Under the pieces are notes generated by a model. That model made no database searches, was not told the origin of the DNA, and saw only the letters and a list, made by a program, of their open reading frames with translations. A stretch of 64,000 nucleotides of DNA, from the NCBI RefSeq assembly GCF_900111895.1, contig NZ_FOKB01000006.1, positions 299,513 to 363,512 of the forward strand. Direction: 5' to 3'. The DNA is from Pseudomonas simiae. GTDB taxonomy: Bacteria > Pseudomonadota > Gammaproteobacteria > Pseudomonadales > Pseudomonadaceae. Below, piece after piece: positions 51,414-60,100 of this stretch. The translations under genes were made by a program, and so were the position numbers. Position 1 is the first letter of the stretch, and each line of letters begins with the position of its first letter.

Positions 51414-51683
51414 TCAAGCTGCCTGTCTGGCCGTGACGAACGCCGCAAGGCTGGCCACGTTGGTGAAGTGATTGCGGGTGTCCTTGGCGTCGGCGTCGAT
51501 CTTGATGCCGTACTTTTTCTGGATCGCCAGGCCCAATTCCAGGGCGTCTACCGAATCCAGGCCGAGGCCTTCGCCGAACAGGGTTTGCTCGCTACCGATG
51601 TCGTCGACGCTGATGTCTTCCAGGCCCAAGGCCTCGATGATCAGCATCTTTATGTCGTGCTCAAGGCGGTGTTGGTCGCTCAT
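51414..51683 (-). CDS. apeE: Acyl carrier protein (ApeE-type)
   Basis: 89-residue ACP with Ser44 in GLGLDSVDALELG as the phosphopantetheine site. It differs clearly from the second ACP, so the pair are not recent duplicates. Its start lies inside the end of the acyltransferase gene (23-base overlap). Confidence 0.85.
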   Translation of the reverse strand: MSDQHRLEHDIKMLIIEALGLEDISVDDIGSEQTLFGEGLGLDSVDALELGLAIQKKYGIKIDADAKDTRNHFTNVASLAAFVTARQAA

Positions 51684-52473
51684 CTTCGGCGAGCTCCTTA
51701 ATAAAATAGTGATGCAGGTAATCGTTGAGCTTGCGTGAGGCCTGGGGTGGGGGCCCCAGTGTTGCGAACGCCTGTGGTTCTATATCGGCACCCACCCGCA
51801 AACTGAAGTGCACGCGGCATTTTGGGATGCGATACCAGGGTTCGGCCTTGGTCAGCGTCGTGGGGCTGACCTTGATCACCACGGGAGTGATGATTGTCGC
51901 ACCGCGCAGCGCAATGGCGGCGCCGCCGCGATGAAAGGCAGGCGCTGCGCCGGGTGTGGTGCGGGTGCCTTCGGGAAAGATGATCAGGGTTTGGCCGCCA
52001 CGCAGGGCATCAGCCGCCGCATCGAGCATTTCGGCACTGCCGTCGTTGCTGATATAACCCGCGTCGCGCACCGGCCCACGGGTGAAGGGGTTCTGCCACA
52101 GGCTCTGCTTGACCACGCAGTTGGCCTGGCGCACCAAGCCGATCAGGAACACCACGTCGATCAGCGACGGGTGGTTGGCGATGATCATCTGGCCTGGGCG
52201 GCCGAGTTTTTCCGTGCCTTCGACGCTGTAGGTGAGCACGCCGGCGCGCTGCATCAGGCGGATAAAGAACCAGAACAGCCAACTGATCGTATGGCGGGCG
52301 CGGCTGCGATGTTTTGCAGCGTCCCCTGGCAGGCAACTGAGCAACGGGAACACCAGCAAACGCAGGCACAGGCCACCGAAGCCGAACAGAGCGAAGCTGG
52401 CGGCGGTGGCGAACAGGCGCCAGTAATAGGCATCCCGAGGTTTGTCGTTCAGGGCTTGCGTTGCCAGTTCCAT
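51661..52473 (-). CDS. 1-acyl-glycerol-3-phosphate acyltransferase-like protein (PlsC family)
   Basis: 270 residues. Two N-terminal hydrophobic stretches, then a PlsC domain: IIANHPSLIDVVFLIGL carries the NHx4D motif and IIFPEGTRTTPG the substrate-binding EGTR motif. Likely couples polyene or fatty acyl chains to a lipid acceptor in the inner membrane. Start MELATQALNDKPRD overlaps the end of the upstream gene by 25 bases. Confidence 0.85.
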   Translation of the reverse strand: MELATQALNDKPRDAYYWRLFATAASFALFGFGGLCLRLLVFPLLSCLPGDAAKHRSRARHTISWLFWFFIRLMQRAGVLTYSVEGTEKLGRPGQMIIANHPSLIDVVFLIGLVRQANCVVKQSLWQNPFTRGPVRDAGYISNDGSAEMLDAAADALRGGQTLIIFPEGTRTTPGAAPAFHRGGAAIALRGATIITPVVIKVSPTTLTKAEPWYRIPKCRVHFSLRVGADIEPQAFATLGPPPQASRKLNDYLHHYFIKELAEDERPTPP

Positions 52474-53168
52474 ACACGGTTCTTCCAGGCATGTTGGCAG
52501 GCGACCTGTTCGGTGAGCAGGGTGCGCAGCAGGTTCAGGGCGTGGGGCCACTGGGTTTGAGTGAGTTGGACACTGGCGCTGCTCAGTTCCAACTGCCACT
52601 CGTCGCCCGGCGTCAGCAGCAGACCAAGGGCATAGGGAAACGGCACGTCCACAATCCAGCTGGCGTAGGCTTCGGGCGGCTGTTCTTCGGTGATGACCAG
52701 CAAGACCGCGGGTGCGCCTTCGTTGAGCAAGGCCGCCGCTTCGAGCATGCCGTGCTCCAGGCCGTCACCTGCGGCCGCGAGGGCTGTCATTTCGCTGGTC
52801 TCATTGCGCAGGATCGACCACAGGCCAATCACCGCGTTGTGCACCGACAGGCTGAACTGGGTCGGCGACAGCGGCTGCTCGTTGGCCAGATCGCTGAGAA
52901 TATCGAGGGTGCGCGGGGTCTCGCCGTGTCGGGAAATAAACACCAACGGCAGGTCCTGCAGGCTCTCGGCCAGTGGCCAGCCCACGCTGAAGGCCATGCG
53001 CGCCAGGCGGCTCAGGCGGCGGCGTTGCATGGCCGGCAAAAATGACACGTCAGGGCAGGCATCGCTGGCAGGGAGTAACACCGGGGCCTGGCACCAGGCG
53101 CGCCAGTCGTCCACGCTATCAAGCCCTGGGGCCCAGGCGCGCCATTGGGCGATGTTGAAAGTGATCAC
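52449..53168 (-). CDS. apeC: Chain-length-factor-like ketosynthase N-terminal domain protein (ApeC-type)
   Basis: 239 residues of the beta-ketoacyl synthase-like N-terminal family (QRRRLSRLARMAFSVGWPLAE, LSDLANEQPLSPTQFSLSVHNAVIGLWSI), with no active-site Cys or His triad. Such proteins act as chain-length factor in a heterodimer with ApeO. First gene of the cluster, with a GTG start at 53168. A candidate promoter lies about 90 bp upstream. Confidence 0.82.
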   Translation of the reverse strand: MITFNIAQWRAWAPGLDSVDDWRAWCQAPVLLPASDACPDVSFLPAMQRRRLSRLARMAFSVGWPLAESLQDLPLVFISRHGETPRTLDILSDLANEQPLSPTQFSLSVHNAVIGLWSILRNETSEMTALAAAGDGLEHGMLEAAALLNEGAPAVLLVITEEQPPEAYASWIVDVPFPYALGLLLTPGDEWQLELSSASVQLTQTQWPHALNLLRTLLTEQVACQHAWKNRVWNWQRKP

Positions 53169-53254
53169 TGAGAAGTTATCCCGCCCCTGCGGGCTTCCAT
53201 GTGCGGCTTTTGGCCCCGAATACCGGGACAGGGAGCAATAGCCGAGTGGTGCGC

Positions 53255-53283
53255 ATTATCCCGGTGCCGTGGGGTTCTAGCAA
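53255..53283 (-). promoter_or_regulatory. Candidate promoter of the aryl polyene cluster
   Basis: Minus strand TTGCTA (53278-53283), a 17-bp spacer, and GATAAT (53255-53260). The leader to the first gene is about 80 bases. The 304-bp gap to parA is relatively AT-rich on its right side; nothing else in it is marked. Confidence 0.48.
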
Positions 53284-53472
53284 ATATTGGTAAAAAATTG
53301 TTCACGGCTGATTACAATTTGGTTGGGATTATTTACGGATTGTCCTTTACCCCTCGCCGATTTGGATTGTCAGACCCTTCCTGTTCGTTTGTCGGGGGTG
53401 GATGAACGAGGTAGCGAACATTCGCTTAAGCCCTCTACACTCGAGCATTCATTGATACACGGAGGTTTTTCC

Positions 53473-54243
53473 ATGCGGCGCGTGGTGTTCAATCAAAAAG
53501 GCGGCGTTGGCAAGTCCAGCATTGCCTGCAACCTGGCGGCAGTCAGCGCCAGCGAAGGCTATCGAACCCTGTTGGTGGACCTCGATGCACAAGCCAACTC
53601 AACCCAGTACCTCACTGGGCTGACCGGCGACGATATACCGATGGGCATTGCCGAATTTTTCAAGCAGACCCTGTCTTCCGGGCCTTTTTCGAAGAAAAAC
53701 CGAGTAGATATCTACGAGACGCCCTTCGACAACCTGCATGTGATCACCGCCACCGCCGAACTGGCGGACCTGCAGCCCAAGCTCGAGGCCAAGCACAAGA
53801 TCAACAAGCTGCGAAAGCTGTTGGATGAGCTGAGCGAAGATTACGACCGGATTTACCTGGACACCCCGCCAGCATTGAATTTTTATGCGGTTTCGGCGCT
53901 GATTGCCGCTGATCGTGTACTGATCCCCTTCGATTGCGACAGCTTCTCGCGCCAAGCCCTGTATGGCCTGCTGGCTGAGATTGAAGAACTGAAGGAAGAC
54001 CATAACGAAGGCCTAGAAGTGGAAGGCATCGTGGTCAACCAGTTCCAGGCGCGGGCGAGTCTGCCACAGCAGATGCTGGAGGAGTTGATTGCCGAGGGCC
54101 TGCCGGTGTTACCGGTGTACCTGGCCAGCTCGGTGCGCATGCGCGAGTCGCACCAGGAGAACAAGCCCCTGATCCACCTGGACCCGCGGCATAAGCTGAC
54201 GCAGCAGTTTGTCGAGCTGCATAACCTGCTGGAAAACGCGTGA
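53473..54243 (+). CDS. Orphan ParA/MinD-family ATPase
   Basis: 256 residues. Deviant Walker A KGGVGKSS (9-16), switch DLDAQANSTQYL and Walker B YLDTPPAL. Start MRRVVFNQKGG at 53473 has GGAGG 7 bases upstream; an in-frame extension upstream is not supported. No parB or centromere-like repeats follow, so it is not a partition operon. Related chromosomal ParA-like proteins position chemotaxis, flagellar or other complexes. Divergent from the aryl polyene cluster; a link is not shown. Confidence 0.88.
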   Translation: MRRVVFNQKGGVGKSSIACNLAAVSASEGYRTLLVDLDAQANSTQYLTGLTGDDIPMGIAEFFKQTLSSGPFSKKNRVDIYETPFDNLHVITATAELADLQPKLEAKHKINKLRKLLDELSEDYDRIYLDTPPALNFYAVSALIAADRVLIPFDCDSFSRQALYGLLAEIEELKEDHNEGLEVEGIVVNQFQARASLPQQMLEELIAEGLPVLPVYLASSVRMRESHQENKPLIHLDPRHKLTQQFVELHNLLENA

Positions 54244-54267
54244 TCTGAACGACAACACAAAACCCTT

Positions 54268-54354
54268 GTGGGAGCGGGCTTGCTCGCGAATGCGGTGTGT
54301 CAGTTTCAGATGTACAGACTGAAACACCGCATTCGCGAGCAAGCCCGCTCCCAC
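54268..54354. repeat. REP doublet, GTGGGAGCGGGCTTGC type
   Basis: Complete facing arms with GCTCGCGAATGCGGTGT inner ends and a further inner palindrome (TCAGTTTCAGA/AGACTGAAA). It begins 25 bp after parA. Confidence 0.94.
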
Positions 54355-54506
54355 ATGTGTATCGCATTCCTGCAGCTGGAGTTGGATTTTTCCCACGGGG
54401 GCTGTAGGACGGGTCTGGCAATAGGGGTTGTGCCTTGTAACGTTGCCTACAGGTAAGCCAGAATCGCCCGGCTTGTGCGTCTGGGTGGGCGTCTCTAAGG
54501 TTCCCG

Positions 54507-54710
54507 GGTCGCTGAATGTTCAGTGATCGGGTTTAGTAGCCCAACCGACCAAAGCAGTTACACCGCTCCCAAAGCATGGCGGCATATCGCCTATATGATG
54601 GTGGCTGTGCGCAGGGCACTTTCGGGTGCGCCGGTCTTTGCTTTGTTCCCCGGTCTACTAACCTGCGTACAGCTACCGCCCTTCGTTTAGTAGCGAAAAG
54701 GTGGTGGCCC
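54507..54710 (+). ncRNA. Structured RNA candidate with two TTTAGTAG-loop hairpins
   Basis: Three stable stems lie in a 484-bp gene-free stretch before a small protein gene. Stem A: GGTCGCTGAA/TTCAGTGATC (54507-54528). Stem B: GGG-TTTAGTAG-CCC (54529-54542). Stem C: a long stem from about 54672 to 54708 with loop TTTAGTAG (54686-54693) closed by CTTCG/CGAAAAGG. Between B and C, CTACTAA at 54655-54661 is the exact complement of TTAGTAG in both loops. This looks like a switch or antisense-type RNA, somewhat like the C4 phage antisense RNA design. The family is not identified. Transcription and strand are inferred from the downstream gene. Confidence 0.5.
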
Positions 54711-54727
54711 TATCAGGGAACAAATGC

Positions 54728-54946
54728 ATGTCTATTCGTCTTTTCAATGTGGCGCCCAACCTCCCCACCGAAACCCTCGTCCTCAACAGCTACGAAACCT
54801 TCTCCTCCGTCCGCACCTTGTTGCTCAACCTGTCCAACGACCTCAGCGGCGAACACCGCGACGTGGCCTTGGCCATTCACCAATTAAGCGAACTCGGCGT
54901 AATGCTGGTCGGCCAGATGATGGACCGCGAAGCCCCACTAACCTGA
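54728..54946 (+). CDS. Small DUF3077/DUF6124-like protein
   Basis: 72 residues. MSIRLFNVAPNLPTETLVLNSY opening, a central helix (FSSVRTLLLNLSNDLSG) and a second helix (DVALAIHQLSELGVMLVGQMMD). This two-helix layout fits small DUF3077/DUF6124-type Pseudomonas proteins of unknown role, which occur in several copies per genome. The start at 54728 has AGGGA 8 bases upstream. The preceding structured RNA ends just before that ribosome site, which suggests it controls this gene. Confidence 0.68.
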   Translation: MSIRLFNVAPNLPTETLVLNSYETFSSVRTLLLNLSNDLSGEHRDVALAIHQLSELGVMLVGQMMDREAPLT

Positions 54947-54964
54947 GGCTGAAACACGGTCCAT

Positions 54965-55034
54965 GTGGGAGCGGGCTTGCCTGCGATAGCTGTAGTGAAT
55001 TCAACACTGCCATCGCAGGCAAGCCCGCTCCCAC
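54965..55034. repeat. REP doublet, GCGGGCTTGCCTGCGAT type
   Basis: Facing arms with CTGCGAT inner ends and a short loop, between the small protein gene and the convergent trxC. Confidence 0.93.
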
Positions 55035-55045
55035 ATTTGACCGCG

Positions 55046-55480
55046 TTACACGCCCTGGCTACGCAACCAGTTCATCAACTGCGGCAACGGAAACGCCCCG
55101 CTCTGACGCGCCACTTCGCGGCCGTTCTTGAACAGAATCAAACTGGGAATCGAGCGAATCCCCAACTGCGCCGACAGCTGCTGATTGGCCTCGCTGTCGA
55201 GCTTGGCCAATCGGCACTTGCCCTGCAACTGTCCGGCCGCCTGCTCAAACACCGGCGCGAACGACTTGCACGGCCCGCACCAGTCGGCCCACACATCCAC
55301 CAGCAACGGCAGGTCGCCCTTAATCTGGCTGGCGTAGTCGCCCTGTTTCAGTTCGAAAGGCTTGCTCAACAACACCGGCTGCTTGCAGCGCCCGCATTTG
55401 GGCGCGTCACTCAGGCGTTCGCCGGGGATGCGGTTAAGGCCGTTGCAATGGGGGCAGGGGATTACAAGCGGTTCGGACAT
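55046..55480 (-). CDS. trxC: Thioredoxin 2
   Basis: 144 residues. N-terminal zinc finger with Cys9/Cys12 (CPHC) and Cys29/Cys32 (CGRC), then a thioredoxin domain with the redox pair Cys68/Cys71 in ADWCGPCKS and cis-Pro in SIPSLILF. The zinc finger distinguishes TrxC from TrxA. Start MSEPLVIPCPHC at 55480; the frame is open further upstream but without family match. Often induced by peroxide through OxyR; no site was marked. Confidence 0.96.
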   Translation of the reverse strand: MSEPLVIPCPHCNGLNRIPGERLSDAPKCGRCKQPVLLSKPFELKQGDYASQIKGDLPLLVDVWADWCGPCKSFAPVFEQAAGQLQGKCRLAKLDSEANQQLSAQLGIRSIPSLILFKNGREVARQSGAFPLPQLMNWLRSQGV

Positions 55481-55591
55481 CGGGAGGGCTCCTAGGGTAT
55501 GGCCAATAAGTCCAATTTGGAGCCGACGCTGACATTTATCAAGGTAAATGCAGCCCCGAACCGCGCAAGACAAGCCCGCCCACTACAGCGC

Positions 55592-57055
55592 CTATGAGGA
55601 ACAGCTGATTTCCAGGTGTTTGCCCCAATCCGGCGGCCGCTGTGCGTATTGCTCCATCCCCGCTTGCTCCTCAAACGGCTTGGACAGCACCTCGTGCAGC
55701 CGCCGGACTTCGCTGTAATCCCCTGACTCGGCTGCAGTGATGGCGTTCTGCGCGAGGTAGTTGCGCAGGATGTACAGCGGGTTCACTGCGTGCATCCGCT
55801 CACGGCGTTGCTCTTGGCTATATTCCCCATCCCGCACAACACGGGCCTTGTACTGCTCAGCCCAGGCATCAAACCCGGCCAGGTCGACAAAGTCATCGCG
55901 CAGTCGCGTCACCGCCGGCGCCGCCGATTCATCCCCCAGGCGGCGGAAGAACAGGGTGTAATCCACGCCGCTGTTCTGCATCAGTTGCAACAAGCGCTCC
56001 ACCAGCTTCTGGTCATCGTCTTCGGCGGTGGTCAGCCCCAAGCGGCGGCGCATCAAATCCAGGTAATTGGCCTGATACAGCGGCAGGTACAAGCCCAGCG
56101 CTTCTTTCAAAGCATCGACGCTGATAAACGGCGTCAACGCCTGTGCCAATGCACTGAGGTTCCACTGCCCAATCGGCACTTGGTTGCTGAAGGAGTAACG
56201 CCCTTCATGGTCGGAGTGGTTGCAGATGAAATGCGCGTCAAAGTCATCCAGGAACGCAAACGGCCCGAAGTCGAACGTGATGCCCAGGATCGACATGTTG
56301 TCGGTGTTCATCACGCCATGGCAGAAGCCATAAGCCTGCCATTTTGCGATCAGTTCGGCGTTGCGCTCGACGATTTCACGGAACATCGCCAGGTACGGCT
56401 CAGGTTGTTCACGGCACTCGGGGTAGTGCAGGTTCAGTACATGCTCGGCCAAGAGTGCCTGCTGCTCGGGCTTTTTGGTGTAGTAGAAGTATTCGAAATG
56501 GCCGAAGCGGATATGACTGTGCGCCATGCGCAACACCATCGCGCCGCGCTCCTGCTTCTCGCGCCACACGGGGGTGTCGGAGCCGATCACGCACAGCGCA
56601 CGGCTGCTGGGGATGCCCAGCGCGTGCAGTGCTTCGGAGGCCAGGAACTCGCGGATGGACGAGCGCAATACCGCGCGCCCATCGCCCATCCGTGAGTAAG
56701 GCGTCATCCCGGCGCCCTTCAGATGTAGGTCCCAGTGCTCGCCGGCCTCGTTGTACGCCTCGCCCAGCAACAACCCGCGGCCATCGCCCAGTTGCGGGGT
56801 GTAGCCACCGAACTGATGCCCGGAATAGACCATCGCCCGCGGTTCGGCCTCGGCCCACAGCGTGTGGCCGCCGAACAGCTCGGCGAACACCGGTGTTTCG
56901 GCAACGGCGGGATCAAGATCGAGCAGGGCCATGGCGGCCGTGCTCGCCACGACCAGGCGCGGTGCGTCGAGGGGCTCAGGCAATACGTGGGTCGAGAACG
57001 CGTCGCCCAGGCGTGCGAAGCGGTTGTCGAAGGTCAGTTCGTCGAGGGCTTTCAC
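55592..57055 (-). CDS. selO: SelO family protein AMPylase (YdiU)
   Basis: 487-residue pseudokinase-fold enzyme that transfers AMP to protein hydroxyls. HWDLHLKGAGMTPYSRMGDGRAVLRSSIREFLASEAL holds the inverted nucleotide site; GVMNTDNMSILGITFDFGPFAFLDDFD holds the catalytic Asn/Asp metal ligands. The end SCSS carries a conserved C-terminal Cys, which is selenocysteine in animal SelO. The start is a GTG at 57055 with GGAG 7 bases upstream, partly in a hairpin. Confidence 0.96.
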   Translation of the reverse strand: MKALDELTFDNRFARLGDAFSTHVLPEPLDAPRLVVASTAAMALLDLDPAVAETPVFAELFGGHTLWAEAEPRAMVYSGHQFGGYTPQLGDGRGLLLGEAYNEAGEHWDLHLKGAGMTPYSRMGDGRAVLRSSIREFLASEALHALGIPSSRALCVIGSDTPVWREKQERGAMVLRMAHSHIRFGHFEYFYYTKKPEQQALLAEHVLNLHYPECREQPEPYLAMFREIVERNAELIAKWQAYGFCHGVMNTDNMSILGITFDFGPFAFLDDFDAHFICNHSDHEGRYSFSNQVPIGQWNLSALAQALTPFISVDALKEALGLYLPLYQANYLDLMRRRLGLTTAEDDDQKLVERLLQLMQNSGVDYTLFFRRLGDESAAPAVTRLRDDFVDLAGFDAWAEQYKARVVRDGEYSQEQRRERMHAVNPLYILRNYLAQNAITAAESGDYSEVRRLHEVLSKPFEEQAGMEQYAQRPPDWGKHLEISCSS

Positions 57056-57064
57056 CGGCCATCT

Positions 57065-57092
57065 CCAGCAGAATGTCCGAGCATTCTGCTGG
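57065..57092 (-). promoter_or_regulatory. Perfect hairpin overlapping the selO ribosome binding site
   Basis: Eleven-base perfect stem CCAGCAGAATG/CATTCTGCTGG with a 6-base loop in the 48-bp gap between mscK and selO (both minus). No T run follows, so it is not a classical terminator. The last two G of the stem are the first two of the selO GGAG site. Confidence 0.6.
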
Positions 57093-57103
57093 GGATAACG
57101 GCG

Positions 57104-60100
57104 TTAGTCGAGTTTGCTCGGCGGCGGTTCCTGCACACCGCCGTCGTTGGCGGGCTTGGCCGGGGTGTCGACCTCCACCAATTTGTATTCCTGGCCGTGG
57201 AGGTTCTTGAGGTAGACCTCCATCTGGCGGAACGAGATGTTGATGTGCTCTTTCTTGAACTCGCGATTGATAAAGCGGTTCACTTCGTCGATCACCGGGT
57301 TACGGTCGCCGAGGTCGCGCACGTGCATGCGCAGTTCGTGGTCGAGGGTGCTTTCGCCGAAGTTGAGGAAGTACACATGGGGCTCCGGCTCCTTGAGTAC
57401 CCGTGGGTTGTCGCGGGCGGCCTTGAGCAGCAGTTCCTTCACGCGGTCCAGGTCGGAGCCGTAGTCCACACCCAGCTTCAACGTGACGCGGGTGATGGTG
57501 TCGGTCAGCGACCAGTTGATCAGTTGCCCGGTAATGAAGGTCTTGTTCGGGACAATGATGTCCTTGCGATCAAAGTCAGTGATCGTAGTGGCGCGGATGC
57601 GGATCTTGCTCACCGTGCCCGACAGGTTGCCGATGGTGATGGTGTCGCCGATCCGCACCGGGCGCTCGAACAGGATCATGATGCCGGAAATGAAGTTGGC
57701 GAAAATCTCCTGCATGCCGAAGCCCAACCCCACCGACAGCGCCGCCACCAACCATTGCAACTTGTCCCAACTCACGCCGAGGGTGGACAGGGTGGAGACG
57801 AAACCGACGCCGGCAATCACATACGACAGCAACGTGGTGGTCGCATAGGCGCTGCCCTGGGCCAGATCCAGCTTGGACAGCACCAGGACTTCAAGCAGGC
57901 CGGGCAGGTTGCGCGCCAGCGCGAAGGTGATGCCGATGATGATCAAGGCGCCGAGCAAGTCGCCGATGCTGATGGGGACCATGCTGATATTGGCGCCGGT
58001 ACCGCTGGTGTATTCGTACAGCGTGACGTTATCCAGATACGAAAATACCGAGATCAGGTCCGACCACACCCAGTACAACGCCGCGATAAAGCCGCCGAGC
58101 AAGGCCAGGCGGATCAGGCGCATGGACTGTTCGTTGACCTGTTCGATGTCCAGGGTCGGTTCTTCGATCACCGCTTCGCCGTCGCCGGCTTCCTTGGCGG
58201 CTTGGCGTTTGGCCAGGGCACGCGCGTAGGCCAGGCGCCGGGCGGCAACGCCCAGGCCGCGAACGAAGGTGGCTTCGATCACCAGCCAGAACATCAGCAG
58301 GTACAGGGTGTTGATCAGGCGATCGCTGAGCTTGAGCGCGGTGTAGTAGTAGCCAAAGCACACGGCGATAAACAGCGCGACCGGCAGCGCGGTAAACAAC
58401 AGGCCCACGGCCTTGCGAAACAGCGAAGCCTTTTCATGAGTGGGGCTGTTGAGCAACAGGCGGCCGAGCAGCCAGGCCATCAGCGCGTAGCAGGTCAGTA
58501 CCACGCCGATACCCAGCACGTCGTCGGCGAGCGCCGCCGGTTGGTGTTCAGCGATGGCCACCACGGCCACCAGCGCCAGCACCACTAACCCGAGCTTGCG
58601 CACCCAACCTTGCAGGAATTCGACCTGGGGCTTTTCCCAGCGGAAGTGCAGTTCGGCCACGCCGCCCGGCGCCAGGATGCGATAAGCGGTATAGAACACC
58701 AGCCAGGCCTGGGCGATCTGCAGCAGGGCCGAGCCGAGGTTGGCGTTTTGCCCACGAGCGTCGATCTGCAACGCGTAGCCGCACAGCGCCAAACCCAGGG
58801 ACACCGGCATCGCCAGCAGGATATTGATCAGGATGGCCTGTGGCGTGTGCCACTGGCTGTCACGTTTGAAGTGGCCGATGTCCAGGTGCACCTTGTTCAG
58901 GCGCTGATACAGGTTTTTACGGCGCCACAGCAGGGCACCAATCAACAGCAGCAGGGGCAGGAATAGCAGCGGGCGTTGGGTCAGGCCGTCATACAGTTCG
59001 CTGACGCTGGAAGCCCAGGGCAAGGTGGCGACTTGCTTGCTCAGGTGCGCCGGGACCGTTTCCAGCCATTCGGTGTCCAGCGGCTTGTTGCTGGGGATCC
59101 AGAACATCTGCTCATCCAGCGTCGCCCGCAGGGTAGTGGCGGTGCTGAGCAGTTGTTTCTGGTTCAGTTGCAGCGTGATGGATTCGTTGAGCAGCGCGCT
59201 CAGCTCGCGGCTCAGGCGCTCCAGCAGGTCGCTGCGGGTGATCGCCAGTTCCAGCAAGGTGCGGCGCAACTGCGGGGTGACGTCTTCCGGCGACTGGTTG
59301 GCCAGCAAGTTATCCACATAGGCGCTGGGGGAGCTGATCAGTTCACGTTGCTGGTTGACCTCGAACTGGTACAGGCGAATGTTGGCAATGTCGTCCGCCA
59401 GGTCGCGGTCTACTGTCAGGCGCGGCAAGGCCTGTTTCTGTTTATAGAGGATCTTGGACAGCAGCAGGCTGCCCTTGAGCACGTTGATCTGCTCGTCCAG
59501 GGCCGAGTCGCTCTGGGTCACGGTGTCGAGTTGCTGCTTGGTTTTCAGGTTCTTCTGGGTCAGGTCGTTGAGGCGGTCAGTACTTTTGAGCAGGTAATCG
59601 GACAGCTTCAGGTTGGCTGCGCTCTCGGTGGCCAGCAGACTGCTGCCGCCGGCCTTTTGCGCTTCGATGGACTGTTGGGTCACCGTTTGTTGGGACTGGG
59701 CCAAGCGCTTCTGGTTGATCAGGGTCTGCAGGTCCTGGATCTCTTGTTCCAGGCGCGCGGTTTTCTCCATCACTAGGTCGTGCTGGCTGTTGCCCAGGTC
59801 TTGCAGTTGGCTGTTGCCGGCCAGTTCCTGGCGGCGCAGGGGGATCAGCGCGCTAAGGGCCGCGAGTTCGGCGTTGAGCTGGTTGCGCTGGTCGCCGCTG
59901 AGGGTTTTGCCGTTGTCTTTGCCGGCCTTGAGGATCGAATTGATCTGCAGGATGCGCGTCTGGCTGCTGCTGATCTCGGTCTGGGCGCGCTCGGGGCGGG
60001 TCTGGGCGGCAATGGACAGGCTGTTGGCGTCGGCCAGTTCTTTTTGCAGGTCGCCTTGCTGGGTGGTGCGCTGCACCAGCAACTGCTCAAGCTGCGGCAC

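Noticed and set aside
54576..54887. Plus-strand frame through the structured RNA and into the small gene in another frame
   Set aside because: Reads through the hairpins without a ribosome site and out of frame with the DUF3077-like protein.
56735..58588. 617-codon open frame on the plus strand opposite selO and mscK
   Set aside because: Low-complexity antisense composition, spans two well-supported genes, no domain or ribosome site.
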